Of a stretch of 64,000 bases of DNA, positions 42,703 through 52,596 are shown piece by piece. How positions within the stretch are numbered: position 1 is the first letter of the stretch; each line of letters begins with the position of its first letter. Location: contig MPUH01000164.1 of the NCBI GenBank assembly GCA_001970955.1, forward strand, positions 27,820 through 91,819, read 5' to 3'. A program made the position numbers and the translations under genes. The notes below the pieces were generated by a model, which did not search any database, was not told where the DNA came from, and saw only the letters and a program-made list of their open reading frames with translations. Source of the DNA: Stentor coeruleus. Taxonomy: Eukaryota > Ciliophora > Heterotrichea > Heterotrichida > Stentoridae.

Positions 42703-44451
42703 TTAACTAAACATCATTTGTTCTTTCTTCGGTACAGTAATTCCACTAAGCTGTAATAACTTCTCCAGCTGTTCATTTCTCAAATACTGTTTTTTCAAAG
42801 CTTCTTCATTCTGTTTATTAAGTTTATCCATGCTTTCTAACTCATCTTGCAATAACAAAATAGTCTCATCACGTTCATTAAGCCTAACAGTAAGGGCTAT
42901 CATAATATCCCTCTGTCTCAAAAGCAATTGCTTATATCGATCAATCTGTGCTTTATCATCTTCAATCTGTTGTCTTTCCTTATCTAATTCTTGTAACTTT
43001 ATTTCATACTCTTGTTTTAAAGCCATTTGTCTTTCTTCTAAAGCAATAAGAAACTGAGGAGACTCTTCAACTTTTTTTCCCCCAACAAGCATTTGTGAAT
43101 TCATCATCCTAATTCTTTCTTCAAGTCTACGTTTTTCTTCTTTTTCAGACATATATTCACGAGATCTCATTTCAAGTGCTTCAATTGCAGCTTCTTTATC
43201 AGCTTCAGCTTTTCTTCTTTCTTCTTCAAGTTCATAAACTCTTTGCATGTCAGGGGCAAAATCTACTTTTCCTTCTAAAATCCCTCTTAAATGCTTAAGT
43301 TCTACTTCATATTTTCTTAACAAAGCCTTATGGTCAACATCTTCATTAATCCTCGCGACGTTTTTTATATTCTTAGCCCTATTAGCGAATTTTAATGTTG
43401 ACAAAGACTCTGAAAAAGCATCAAATGCAGGAGAAATCATAGCAAGCATAGTTGTTTTACAATTTCCTCCTAAAGAATCTTCAAGTAATCTTGTTAATTT
43501 AGAATCACGATATGGAATATGTGTTCGGGTTTTAGCATCTGTTAATGCAGCTATAACATTACCTAAAGCTGATAAAGATTGATTGATTTTCTTAGACTCT
43601 TCTAATCTTTTACCAGTCGCTCCAGTTACTCTAACTCTTTCAGAACCAGCTAAATCTACAATATTAAGTTTTCCTACCCTTATCTCATTCCCTTCATCAG
43701 TTGTGTTCATCTGTTCAACAATGACAATAAAAACCGCATGACTTCTTGAACTTAAATCATTCATTTTTGTACTAGCTGTAGCTCTATATATATGCCCTCT
43801 ATCCATTAAAGCAAATATTTCATTATGTCCTCTTACAGCCCATTCAGAAAGCCCTTCAACAAAAACTCCTCTTTTTTTCTCTTCTCTTATTTGTAAAGAA
43901 GTCCTATCAACTTTTAATAAATCTGAGATAATTTCATTGTATATTTGTACATAAGATACTCTGACCATGAATTTTAAATCACTAGAATCAGAACTTTCGA
44001 TATAGTTAAATATATCTTCAACTGATCTTGGAATCATACCTCTTTGTGGGTCGGTAAGATCAAATTTAAACCCTTCCATTGTATATGTTTTCCCTGTACC
44101 AGTTTGACCATAGGCTATTAAAGTTGCATTATAACCTTCTAGAACTGATTGAACTGCAGGTTTACCACTATATTCATATACTTCTTCTTGTGTTGAATTT
44201 TGATCGTATACATTATCGAATGTGAATGTGTGATAGTTTGCTAATGAAGGATTTTCACGTAAAGATAATTCACGATCGTAATCGTTATCTGCTATTCCCA
44301 TGTATTCTATTATTGTCATAGATGAGTTATCTTGAACACGGACTACAGAAAAAAAACCATGCTCTGGGTCTATTTCTCGATCAACTGGTGGACGAACTCT
44401 GACTGCAACTTTAAAGTTTTCTGAGTATGAGCCTGTGAAAGAACCATTCAT
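42703..44451 (-). CDS. Kinesin with N-terminal motor
   Basis: 582 residues. The motor domain covers about 13-365: FKVAVRVRPP start, P-loop GQTGTGKT (115-122), switch I SSRSHA (234-239), switch II DLAGSE (266-271), then KKINQSLSALGNVIAALTDA and HIPYRDSKLTRLLEDSLGGN. All motor residues are intact. The neck continues NIKNVARINEDVDHKALLRK and a coiled coil runs from about 385 to 575, ending without a tail domain. An N-terminal motor with this neck suggests a plus-end-directed motor, but I could not assign the subfamily. Divergent from the small gene at 44579, with 127 bases between them. Confidence 0.92.
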   Translation of the reverse strand: MNGSFTGSYSENFKVAVRVRPPVDREIDPEHGFFSVVRVQDNSSMTIIEYMGIADNDYDRELSLRENPSLANYHTFTFDNVYDQNSTQEEVYEYSGKPAVQSVLEGYNATLIAYGQTGTGKTYTMEGFKFDLTDPQRGMIPRSVEDIFNYIESSDSSDLKFMVRVSYVQIYNEIISDLLKVDRTSLQIREEKKRGVFVEGLSEWAVRGHNEIFALMDRGHIYRATASTKMNDLSSRSHAVFIVIVEQMNTTDEGNEIRVGKLNIVDLAGSERVRVTGATGKRLEESKKINQSLSALGNVIAALTDAKTRTHIPYRDSKLTRLLEDSLGGNCKTTMLAMISPAFDAFSESLSTLKFANRAKNIKNVARINEDVDHKALLRKYEVELKHLRGILEGKVDFAPDMQRVYELEEERRKAEADKEAAIEALEMRSREYMSEKEEKRRLEERIRMMNSQMLVGGKKVEESPQFLIALEERQMALKQEYEIKLQELDKERQQIEDDKAQIDRYKQLLLRQRDIMIALTVRLNERDETILLLQDELESMDKLNKQNEEALKKQYLRNEQLEKLLQLSGITVPKKEQMMFS

Positions 44452-44578
44452 ATTATTATTAGAAATAAGTTTTTGGATTTTTTTGTTTTGTGATTTGATT
44501 ATTAGGTTTATTATAGATTTAGTTTTAATGAATAAAAGATCTTAGTGATTTATGGAGTTTTAGTGTATCTATAATTTT

Positions 44579-45007
44579 ATGGATCTTCAGGAAGTATCAA
44601 AGCACTTATCTTCACAGTCTGCACTACTAAACAATATCTCTAATGAAATTTCAAAATCCTTAAAGCCAATCTACTCCGACCCAAAATGCACAATTTTTTC
44701 ATTTCATCACAAAGAAGTCTCAATATACACAAACGGGGACATTTTCATCCGGAATCACGAAAGTGAAATCTCAAACGAAACCGAGCACAAAAAAGTTCGT
44801 TACACCTTCAAAAACAAATACCAAGACCCACTTATTAAAAAATCTCCCTTTCTCAATATGAATCCATCAAATATCACAACTCCATATAAAGAATCAACTA
44901 TTGTCTCTCCACAAAATGAAAGCTGTAAATGGAAATATGGTACAAAAGAAGATTTTGAAGCAACACATAGCTTAGAGACATTAATGTCATTATTTCGTGA
45001 TAATTAA
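44579..45007 (+). CDS. Unknown small protein
   Basis: 142 residues. The N-terminal third is helical (LSSQSALLNNISNEISKSLK), followed by a beta-like stretch CTIFSFHHKEVSIYTNGDIF. The end is polar (CKWKYGTKEDFEATHSLETL). No signal peptide, membrane segment or known domain. Its start lies 127 bases from the kinesin start on the other strand, so the two probably share a promoter region. Confidence 0.6.
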   Translation: MDLQEVSKHLSSQSALLNNISNEISKSLKPIYSDPKCTIFSFHHKEVSIYTNGDIFIRNHESEISNETEHKKVRYTFKNKYQDPLIKKSPFLNMNPSNITTPYKESTIVSPQNESCKWKYGTKEDFEATHSLETLMSLFRDN

Positions 45008-45111
45008 AATTAGTATAATTTTTAGGATAGATTATAAGCAATTGATTTATGTGAATTAGAAAATGAGTTATTTTAATAAAAAGATTTGATTTTTTGTATG
45101 TAATATTTTAA

Positions 45112-45948
45112 ATGGAAAATAATTTAGATGAGTCACCAAGATTAAAACCAGCACAATTAGCGGAAAATATTTGCAGAATATGTTTTGATGTCGAATCAGA
45201 TAATCAACATTTGATAACTCCTTGTAAATGTTCTGGGTCTATGAAATATGTGCATGAAGAGTGTTTAAAAATCTGGCTTTTATCTCGAGATAAAGATTTG
45301 AGTGATTCTGAATGTGATGTATGCAAGGCTAAGTTTGAAATGAAAATTACCCTTGCGACGAAGTGTACTTGTAAAAACTATTGGAATGAATGTTTAGGGA
45401 TGTTCATTTTCCCTATTCTTATCGTCTTGATATCATCTATTCTTGTTGTAGTATTATTGTTTTTAATCCAAGGAATACAATCCAACAGTTCTTCTGCAGG
45501 TGAAAAAGCATATCTAATCCTTCTAGTATTTGCCTGTGCAATAATCATCATAGTTATATTTTTTATATTTATCAAAACAATCAAACGTGGATGTTGTAGT
45601 TCTGAAATGGTTTCATGGAGTATCCAATCTGTTGTTCATAATGATATAATTGAAGTTACCTTAGAACAATATGATAATAATGAACCTCAACGGCCTGATA
45701 ATATTGCTATTATGGTATTACCCCAATTTTCAAAAGTAAATGGTATGAATATTATAAGACCTAATATACAATCCCCAAGATTAATACCAATATTAAGAGA
45801 TGGAATAGTTGTAGGTTATAGATCAAGACCTATAACAGATAGATCTTTAGGTGCTTCACAAAGTCTTAATTTTTCTTCTGGAAGTCCTAATGTTGGGGTT
45901 TTTTCGAATGGAAGAAGTGTGATTCCTGATCATGCTGGCAATAAATAG
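45112..45948 (+). CDS. MARCH-type RING-CH membrane E3 ubiquitin ligase
   Basis: 278 residues. The RING-CH finger (C4HC3) is complete: Cys21, Cys24, Cys38, Cys40, His48, Cys51, Cys68 and Cys71, in CRICFDVESDNQHLITPCKC and GSMKYVHEECLKIWL. Two membrane segments follow, about 94-120 and 131-156, then a polar tail. This is the MARCH layout; these ligases ubiquitinate membrane proteins in endosomes, Golgi or ER. Active residues are all present. It lies about 100 bases after the small gene on the same strand. Confidence 0.9.
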   Translation: MENNLDESPRLKPAQLAENICRICFDVESDNQHLITPCKCSGSMKYVHEECLKIWLLSRDKDLSDSECDVCKAKFEMKITLATKCTCKNYWNECLGMFIFPILIVLISSILVVVLLFLIQGIQSNSSSAGEKAYLILLVFACAIIIIVIFFIFIKTIKRGCCSSEMVSWSIQSVVHNDIIEVTLEQYDNNEPQRPDNIAIMVLPQFSKVNGMNIIRPNIQSPRLIPILRDGIVVGYRSRPITDRSLGASQSLNFSSGSPNVGVFSNGRSVIPDHAGNK

Positions 45949-46059
45949 TAAATATTACATTGTTTGTTAACAATTATTACATAAGATTATTATAATAAAA
46001 ATGTTTGTAAAATTGTTGTTAGGATTTCTTTATTTTCTATGTAAATAATAGATATAAAT

Positions 46060-46968
46060 ATGGAAATTCCTATTCCTAATGTAGAAAAGTTTAAAGTGCA
46101 TAGAGAGTATAGGGAGAATTCTACTTATACGCTTATGAACCATAGAATGATGATGTACCCAAACACAGCAAATGATATTGATCTTATGTATCATCTCTCA
46201 CAACCTTATTTCAACGAGCTCCAAAAATATATTTCAACAAAAAAACCAGATCTCATAACCCTTCAGGGTGTTCTTATAGGTCACGACGCATTTATATCAA
46301 TTCCAGGCTATGAAAGCATATTTTTCTGTGGGAAAAAACGCACAACAGGCTATGTAACATTATGGAACCCATCAAAACTTACTTTAATAAGCCAAATTTT
46401 TATAGATCTCTTCACAAAAAACAAAAAAATCGAACAAAAAGATACAAAATGCGCACTAGCTATACAACTTGAAACACTTGAAGGAAATAAACTTACAATC
46501 ATTAATGGTGAAACTAATTCTGATGATGATATTTGTAATCTTCAAATTTATATAATAATGCACAATATACTACCTTTAGCAGAAAGTTCATTTGGAGTTT
46601 TAATATGTGGATTTTATCATAGAGGTGTAGAATTGATGAGTAATAAACAAAGTTTTAAATTGAGTAGGGAATTTAAAGATACACTTAAAAAGTTAGTTTT
46701 TAAAAGGAAACAATTTTTGATTGAAGCTTTTTTTGAAGATGAGCTGTCACAAGGAAAAACTCTTTCGGCGTTGAGTAATCTTAATATTGATATTAGCAAT
46801 GATATTCATGTTTTAAGTACTTGTAAAATCAGTATTAGGATAAGGGAAAAAATTGAAATAGAAAATACTTTAAGGGCGAATGGGGTGTATAATAAAAATA
46901 GAGGATGTTTAGAAAATGAAAATATTCAAGTGATGCTTTTGATAGAAATTAGTTTATGTAGTTTTTAA
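46060..46968 (+). CDS. CCR4/nocturnin-like EEP-fold protein lacking catalytic residues
   Basis: 302 residues. The order of blocks follows the CCR4/Angel/nocturnin exonuclease fold: YFNELQKYISTKKPDLITLQ, GYESIFFCGKKRTTGYVTLW, KLTIINGETN, VLICGFYH and a final strand VMLLIEISL. But each catalytic site is altered: the Mg-binding Glu of LQEV is Gly70, NTHL is NGET (149-152), GDFN is GFYH (184-187), and the closing SDHLP block is absent. Length is slightly short. Probably an inactive relative that binds RNA or partners; the fold assignment itself is by motif order only. Confidence 0.65.
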   Translation: MEIPIPNVEKFKVHREYRENSTYTLMNHRMMMYPNTANDIDLMYHLSQPYFNELQKYISTKKPDLITLQGVLIGHDAFISIPGYESIFFCGKKRTTGYVTLWNPSKLTLISQIFIDLFTKNKKIEQKDTKCALAIQLETLEGNKLTIINGETNSDDDICNLQIYIIMHNILPLAESSFGVLICGFYHRGVELMSNKQSFKLSREFKDTLKKLVFKRKQFLIEAFFEDELSQGKTLSALSNLNIDISNDIHVLSTCKISIRIREKIEIENTLRANGVYNKNRGCLENENIQVMLLIEISLCSF

Positions 46969-47425
46969 TAAAGTGTGTATATGTAGAAATTTTATTAATT
47001 ATAGTATTATTATTAAGTTTTTTATAAATTTTAGCTATGTTGTCTATAAGCCTAATAAATTACATAAGAAAATCAAAGCTTTGGGTGAATTGTATTGTAA
47101 TATAATAACCTAATATTTTATAATTTCTAGTATTCACGTTTCTAAAGCATCCCAATTTGACTTTAATTAAAACATTTTTAAGCCAGTATAAAACTTAGCA
47201 TAATTTCACATAAGCCAAATAAACACCCTACAAACTCTGCACTTTTTTTCCAAATTTAAAACTAAATTATATAACAAAGCTAAGCTAATAATTTTCATAA
47301 CATTAAATAAGTAAATCATAAAATTTATCATTAACGAACTAAGGCTAATAACCCCGACTTCAGTTCAAAAATAAAGCTTAATACAAAAATATAAAATCCA
47401 ATATTTTAATATAGATTTTGTATAG
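46969..47425. other. Intergenic, no gene seen
   Basis: About 455 AT-rich bases between two plus-strand genes; from about 47140 on the plus strand is C-skewed. Confidence 0.65.
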
Positions 47426-48277
47426 ATGGATTCCCAAGTGGCTAAAGTTAGCACATTGTTGTCTTTATTCCAAGCCTCACTATTTGCCCATATAACATCA
47501 ATTGCTGTAAATCGAGCATCAAGTAACTCGTATTTGGGGAAAATTCCTTCTGTACAATTAGATACTTTATTAGAACATGAAAGTGAGATGGAAGCTAAAG
47601 CTGAATCTGTATATATTGAAGAATCTGTGAAAAGTTTGATTGATGAAGAAATACAAGTTGCAAACCCTGTGATTTTAATGATACAAAAGCATGGGAAAAT
47701 TGTTAAGAAAGTAAGTACAATCAAAAATGATATGCAAAAAGCTGTGGAAAAATGTAGAGGGGTGAGAAAGAGTCCTGCTGTTGTGGAGAATTTACAGTTG
47801 GATTTTGAAGAAGTTGGATTAGTGGTTAAGAAAAATAAGTATGAGGCTAAACCTAAGGTGTTACAGAGGTTGTTGGCTGGGGATAATGTGGATATAGAAA
47901 ACCTTGCAAAGCCAGCAAGATTTTTAATACCTGAAGAGCCGAAAGTTGATATTATAACACCTTCAGTCTACGGCGAAGTGATCTCAACAGCTTATTCTCA
48001 AGGCGGTGATGGTTTTGCCTTACACCCAGGCGACCTAGTCTGTGTCTTACAAATCCTCCACGACTTTGGTTTAGTCGAATGTAAATGGCAAGGCCTCAAA
48101 GGTTTATTCCCTCAAGACAAAATCAAAATCCTCACCCGCCCTTCAGATTCCCTGAACTCCTCATTTTCCTCAATCCTCTCTAAGCAATTCCTCAACCCAA
48201 ACCCAACAGCCGACACCTTCTCCTTAAACAAAACTTCAAAACTCCTTAGCCGAATCAGTAACAAAAGTGTAAAATAA
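47426..48277 (+). CDS. SH3-domain protein
   Basis: 283 residues. The N-terminal ~130 residues are helical and may form a coiled coil (LEHESEMEAKAESVYIEESV). Around residues 180-236 lies an SH3-like fold: YGEVISTAYSQGGDGFALHP, GDLVCVLQILHDFGLVECKW, QGLKGLFPQDKIKIL; the ALHPGDLV and GLFP-KI elements match SH3 strands, binding-site Tyr residues are partly altered. The tail is Ser-rich. An adaptor is likely; partners unknown. Convergent with the ankyrin gene, with 49 bases between stops. Confidence 0.72.
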   Translation: MDSQVAKVSTLLSLFQASLFAHITSIAVNRASSNSYLGKIPSVQLDTLLEHESEMEAKAESVYIEESVKSLIDEEIQVANPVILMIQKHGKIVKKVSTIKNDMQKAVEKCRGVRKSPAVVENLQLDFEEVGLVVKKNKYEAKPKVLQRLLAGDNVDIENLAKPARFLIPEEPKVDIITPSVYGEVISTAYSQGGDGFALHPGDLVCVLQILHDFGLVECKWQGLKGLFPQDKIKILTRPSDSLNSSFSSILSKQFLNPNPTADTFSLNKTSKLLSRISNKSVK

Positions 48278-48326
48278 TCCTCAAAAACTCTTATTTTCCT
48301 ATATTCTTACATCATTTATATTAAAA

Positions 48327-49607
48327 CTACATAATATAGCAAGACTCGCAAGCAGTAACTTTTTCTGCTTTATCAAATCTTACAACATTTCTATAATATC
48401 CTGGGTTCCTATCATTATTAAGCTTGGATAATATTCTATGTCTATGGCCGATTTTAGATATCCCAATATCATTTTCAAGCATTTCATCAGTAATTGGAAA
48501 GCTTGAGTTCATAACACACATTATTTGATCCATATCATCAAATCCACAGTTTAAAAAGTTCTTATAAAGGTATTCTAAATGTAAACTTGCAAGCCAATCA
48601 TTGAGATTTAAGTTGGATTTTGGATTCGATGATGTACTGACACACCAGAAAAATTTATTGTCTTGATTTATTGAATATCTTGATGTTAAAACGCATTGTT
48701 CTTCAAGTTTGCTTAAGAAACGTAGACGATGACCAAGTTTTTCTATGCCGATTTGCTTGAGGATGCTTTGGCTTAGGGGAGTTGTGCTTTTCATAGATTC
48801 GATAAGTAAGTCTAAGTCATCAAAACCGTTGGTTTGAAGAGTTTCATGAATATTTTCTAGTTTATGGGTTAGGAGCCAGCTGTAAAGAGGTGATTTCATA
48901 GTTTCGCCAAAGCTGAAGGTTGCCCCAAGTTTTAACCTACTCGTGCTTAGAAGCGCTTTTTCTGATTCAGGCTCGTAGATCGATTCTTTGGATCCGGTTT
49001 CTTCTTCATTTACTACTGTTTTACAAGACTTGCCACATGCTTTTTCTTCGATTAATTTACTTATTTGGCTATCAGTAGCAAGATCTGCTGGGAGTAACCC
49101 ATTTTTATCTTTACAATAAATCAGAGCATTTGATTCTAATAAAGACTTTACTAGCGTATAAATCCCTTTTTCACAAGCACAGTGCAAAGGAGTCCTACCG
49201 AGGACAAAGTTCACAACATTAGGATCAGCACCAGCATTTAAAAGTACCTCAACCATTTCATTAGAACCTTTATAACAAGCTAAATGCAAAGGAGTATCTC
49301 CATCATTTTGTTGAATATTAGGATTTGCTTTATGGGCTAGTAATAATCGTGCTAGCTTAACATTATTTGTCTCTGATGCTTGATGTAATGGGGTTTGACC
49401 TAAACGATTCTGAATATTTGGATTTGCACCAAGGGACAGAAGTGCTTCAGATGTTTCTTCTATACCATACACGATACTTCTGTATAAAGGAGCCCAACCA
49501 AGTTTTGGGTCTAACTCGTTTATACTATTTGGGCAAGCTTTTATGGCCGTTTCTATAAGATTGACGTCACCTAGCTTGCATGCTTTTTGGAAGTCTTCAC
49601 TTGTCAT
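48327..49607 (-). CDS. Ankyrin repeat - SAM - SAM protein with CaaX end
   Basis: 426 residues. Five or six ankyrin repeats cover about 1-190 (GQTPLHQASETNNVKLARLL, GDTPLHLACYKGSNEMVEVL, GRTPLHCACEKGIYTLVKSL). Two SAM domains follow, about 235-305 and 340-402; both end in the typical GIxKxGHRxRxLSKL. The last four residues are CYIM, a CaaX box with Met in the last place, so farnesylation at Cys423 is predicted. The protein would be a membrane-tethered scaffold that polymerises through its SAM domains. I know ANKS-type proteins with this order, but the CaaX end is unusual. No intron needed. Confidence 0.87.
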   Translation of the reverse strand: MTSEDFQKACKLGDVNLIETAIKACPNSINELDPKLGWAPLYRSIVYGIEETSEALLSLGANPNIQNRLGQTPLHQASETNNVKLARLLLAHKANPNIQQNDGDTPLHLACYKGSNEMVEVLLNAGADPNVVNFVLGRTPLHCACEKGIYTLVKSLLESNALIYCKDKNGLLPADLATDSQISKLIEEKACGKSCKTVVNEEETGSKESIYEPESEKALLSTSRLKLGATFSFGETMKSPLYSWLLTHKLENIHETLQTNGFDDLDLLIESMKSTTPLSQSILKQIGIEKLGHRLRFLSKLEEQCVLTSRYSINQDNKFFWCVSTSSNPKSNLNLNDWLASLHLEYLYKNFLNCGFDDMDQIMCVMNSSFPITDEMLENDIGISKIGHRHRILSKLNNDRNPGYYRNVVRFDKAEKVTACESCYIM

Positions 49608-51259
49608 TTATAATTAGCAGATTATTTAATTATGTATTAAAGATTATTACAAGAATAATTTTATTTTTTTATGGTTTTTTTGTGAGGGTTTTTTGTTTGA
49701 AGTTTTATATTAGAGGATGTTTTGATTAGTGATTTATTATGATGGGTTTGTATGGTTTTTTGTTGTGAGGATTGATTTGGTTGGGGATTGTAAGGATTTA
49801 GAAGGAATTATATTGTAAAAATAATTATTTATGATGTTTGAGAGGAATTTATGGATTTTTTATGTTTATTATTAGAAGAGGATGCTTTTTTTATGATAGT
49901 TTTGGATAAGGTGAAGAGTGGATTTTTTTATGGTAGTTTGTAGGTTGTTATATATGGAGATATGTACAAAAATTTTTATGAAAGGTTTATGGTTGAAACT
50001 TACCAGGGTTGCACCTCTTGAAGGTAAAATCTGGGTTTTTTATTAGATATTTTTTTGAACTTGATTTAAAATGATTAATAATTTTTAGGAATTCATGCTC
50101 TTGTTTACCTTTAAAACATATTTCGCAATTTAATTATGTTATACTTTCTTATGATGATACTTTCTAGATGTTTTTAAGTTTTACAAATTTATTACTGTAG
50201 TTAACCGGCTTATTCATATTTTTTCATTCACACAATCGCTGCGATTGACATTGAAAATACTCTCATAAAATTACTTAGTTTTTAATTGATAGAATATATT
50301 AATTTGATATTTATATTATAAAACTATTAAAATAATTTATATGAAAGCATAACTTAAATTTTTTAGGGTTTATATTTACAAATCCTCATTATAAAACTAA
50401 ACTACCTTTCGATTGACTTATTGGGTTAAAGTATTTTTAGTAATTATACTCAATTGTAATTATTCAAACCAACTAAATAAAATAAAGAAGTTATCCCTTA
50501 AATAAAAAATACAAATGATCATCAAAATCCATATACGATTTAAAATACCCCAAACTCTTATGAAAATCATTAGAAAATTTCTAATATCATAACCTTAATA
50601 AAAAACCTCTAAGCTTTTATATCTGAAATTTATCATAATCTTCCAACTGAATATTTACTAATACCAGCATTCATCAAACAATAAAATTATAGTAGTAGTA
50701 ATTCTCATATAGTCATAATTACATAAAACAATTCAAATCAAACTTATCTATACCCTATCAAACATATTCTATCAAGTATATTTCAAGTCACATTTCTTAT
50801 TTATTTCTATATTCTTGTTTTTCTACAAACTTCCAGTGTTCAAAAAACTCATTGTGTATCCATTCCGGTCTCGCTATATCACTCTCACACTTATATAAAA
50901 TATTCAACTAGGTTATACAAGTCTTTTTTTATCTACACACATTTCAGCATGTTAATTTCTTCAAAGAATTTTTCATTTAGCGAATGTAGCCAAGCATTAG
51001 TATTTTCAACACACAAGCCTAAATTTAATAAAGTTTCCTAGCATTTTCCCAGGTTTTTCAAACCCTTACATGAATTTTTAGTCGGTATTTTTTCACAGAA
51101 TTCTTTACTATTCACAGTATACCTGTAACTTATACTATCCTCTTGAGCATTTCTAGTAAATCTATGCAAAGGTCTGAATGCTAGGTAATATATCATAAAA
51201 TATAAAGTTATCTAGTAATAGTTATAAAAGACTCAAGAGTAAAAGTGCTATTATATTGA
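49608..51259. other. Intergenic, no gene seen
   Basis: 1.65 kb between divergent genes. 49620-49960 (5' flank of the minus-strand ankyrin gene) is G/T-rich on the plus strand; the right part is C-skewed towards the cyclin gene. A 15-base palindrome sits at 50233-50247. No gene seen. Confidence 0.65.
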
Positions 51260-52372
51260 ATGGATGAAATATTAACCAATTTTGTGGAAATCAAAATGAA
51301 CTTAGACAAAAAACTATATGATTTCGACATTGAAAACAATGAAAATGCTTTGAATCTGCTAAGATGTGATGAAACTTTTGAACTTTCCCCAGATCTCATA
51401 GCAAGCGAAACTTTTCAAGAAGTCGCCGAGACTGAAGTGTGGCAGCCAGAAAATGAGGATTTTATTACCAAAGAACAACAAAAGGAGCATTTTTACCACC
51501 CTTCAATAGTCGATATACAAAGATTCCCTAATGCTATTACGAATCAAATGCGCGCCATTCTTATCGATTGGATGGGGAAGATTTGTGCTGATCTGATGTT
51601 CAAACGAGAGACTTTTCATAATTCTATAAGCCATCTAGATCGTGTATTATGTAAAGATCCAGAAATAACAACAGGAAATTTGCAGCTTTATGGTTTGGTA
51701 ACATTATACTTATCTGCAAAAACTATAGTAAAAAATATACAGGAAACTAATATTCCAGAAGCTAAGCTTTATATAAAATATGCAGAAGATCTTTACAATA
51801 TAACTTGGTTCAAAAAAGTTGAACTACGAGTGATTAAGCTTTTAGAATGGAGGCTTTTTTCTCCTACAAGGCTAAATCTTCTTACCTGTATACTTAAAGA
51901 ATGGGACAATTTTTTAATTAAAAACTACTTGAATTTCAGTGGAAATGAAGTTGTTGATATTGAAGACCCGGTTTTAGGACAAAAACTTATAACTTTTATG
52001 GAAAAAAGCAATTTGTCGTTTAAAAGATACTTGGAGATAATGCAAGTTTTAGATATTGCTAGTCTTGATTATCAAATTAATCGATTTACTCCAAGTAATT
52101 TTGTTGCTGGACTAGTTTATATTATGCTATTTAAGTTCTTTGAAGAAAGTCACTTTTCGCTATTTAAATGGACAGACAATTTAGAAAATGATCCTAATGA
52201 TTTAATATATGATTATCAAGAACACTGTGGCAATGTGATTTTTAGCTTTCTTGAAAAAACTTTATCAATAAATAGCATCTCTCAGTTAGAGGAACCTTTG
52301 AGTTTTATACAACCTTATGTCAGAATGGCTCAACATCTTCCTCATATTGACATAACGAAAATTAATGTATAG
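51260..52372 (+). CDS. Cyclin with a hidden in-frame 15-nt intron
   Basis: join(51260..51727, 51743..52372), 365 residues if spliced (370 if not). The cyclin box starts near 85 and contains MRAILIDWMGKICADLMFKR (97-116), the CDK-binding signature, then LQLYGLVTLYLSAKT and the KYAEDLYNITWFKKVELRVI helix, with LLEWRLFSPTRLNL opening the second fold. An acidic insert lies at about 225-260. With the 15 bases at 51728-51742 removed, AKTIETNIPEAK aligns without gap to the SKYEEIYPPEVG helix junction of other cyclins (compare SKYQEISPPELN at 17091); unspliced, it carries five extra residues exactly there. Divergent from A/B cyclins in sequence; subtype not assigned. Confidence 0.83.
   Translation: MDEILTNFVEIKMNLDKKLYDFDIENNENALNLLRCDETFELSPDLIASETFQEVAETEVWQPENEDFITKEQQKEHFYHPSIVDIQRFPNAITNQMRAILIDWMGKICADLMFKRETFHNSISHLDRVLCKDPEITTGNLQLYGLVTLYLSAKTIVKNIQETNIPEAKLYIKYAEDLYNITWFKKVELRVIKLLEWRLFSPTRLNLLTCILKEWDNFLIKNYLNFSGNEVVDIEDPVLGQKLITFMEKSNLSFKRYLEIMQVLDIASLDYQINRFTPSNFVAGLVYIMLFKFFEESHFSLFKWTDNLENDPNDLIYDYQEHCGNVIFSFLEKTLSINSISQLEEPLSFIQPYVRMAQHLPHIDITKINV
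51728..51742 (+). other. Hidden in-frame intron GTAAAAAATATACAG
   Basis: Matches the window consensus (GTAA, A at position 10, CAG end), has no stop in frame and a length divisible by three. Removal restores the usual cyclin spacing between the SK and PPE positions. Confidence 0.72.
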
Positions 52373-52596
52373 TTTATTTAGGTTCCTTTTAGTGAAATTC
52401 TGTCAATACAGACTTTAAATCCTTCTACATAACACTTATAGTGATACTAGTCTCAGATAGGTTTGATATTAACTTATTTATATTTAAATCTTATAACTAA
52501 AATAACTACAATAATCCTTTAATACTCACTTATAAGTATATTAAAAGTGATAATTCTTAGTACCTAAACTCAAATAATTATTACACACTTAACTAG

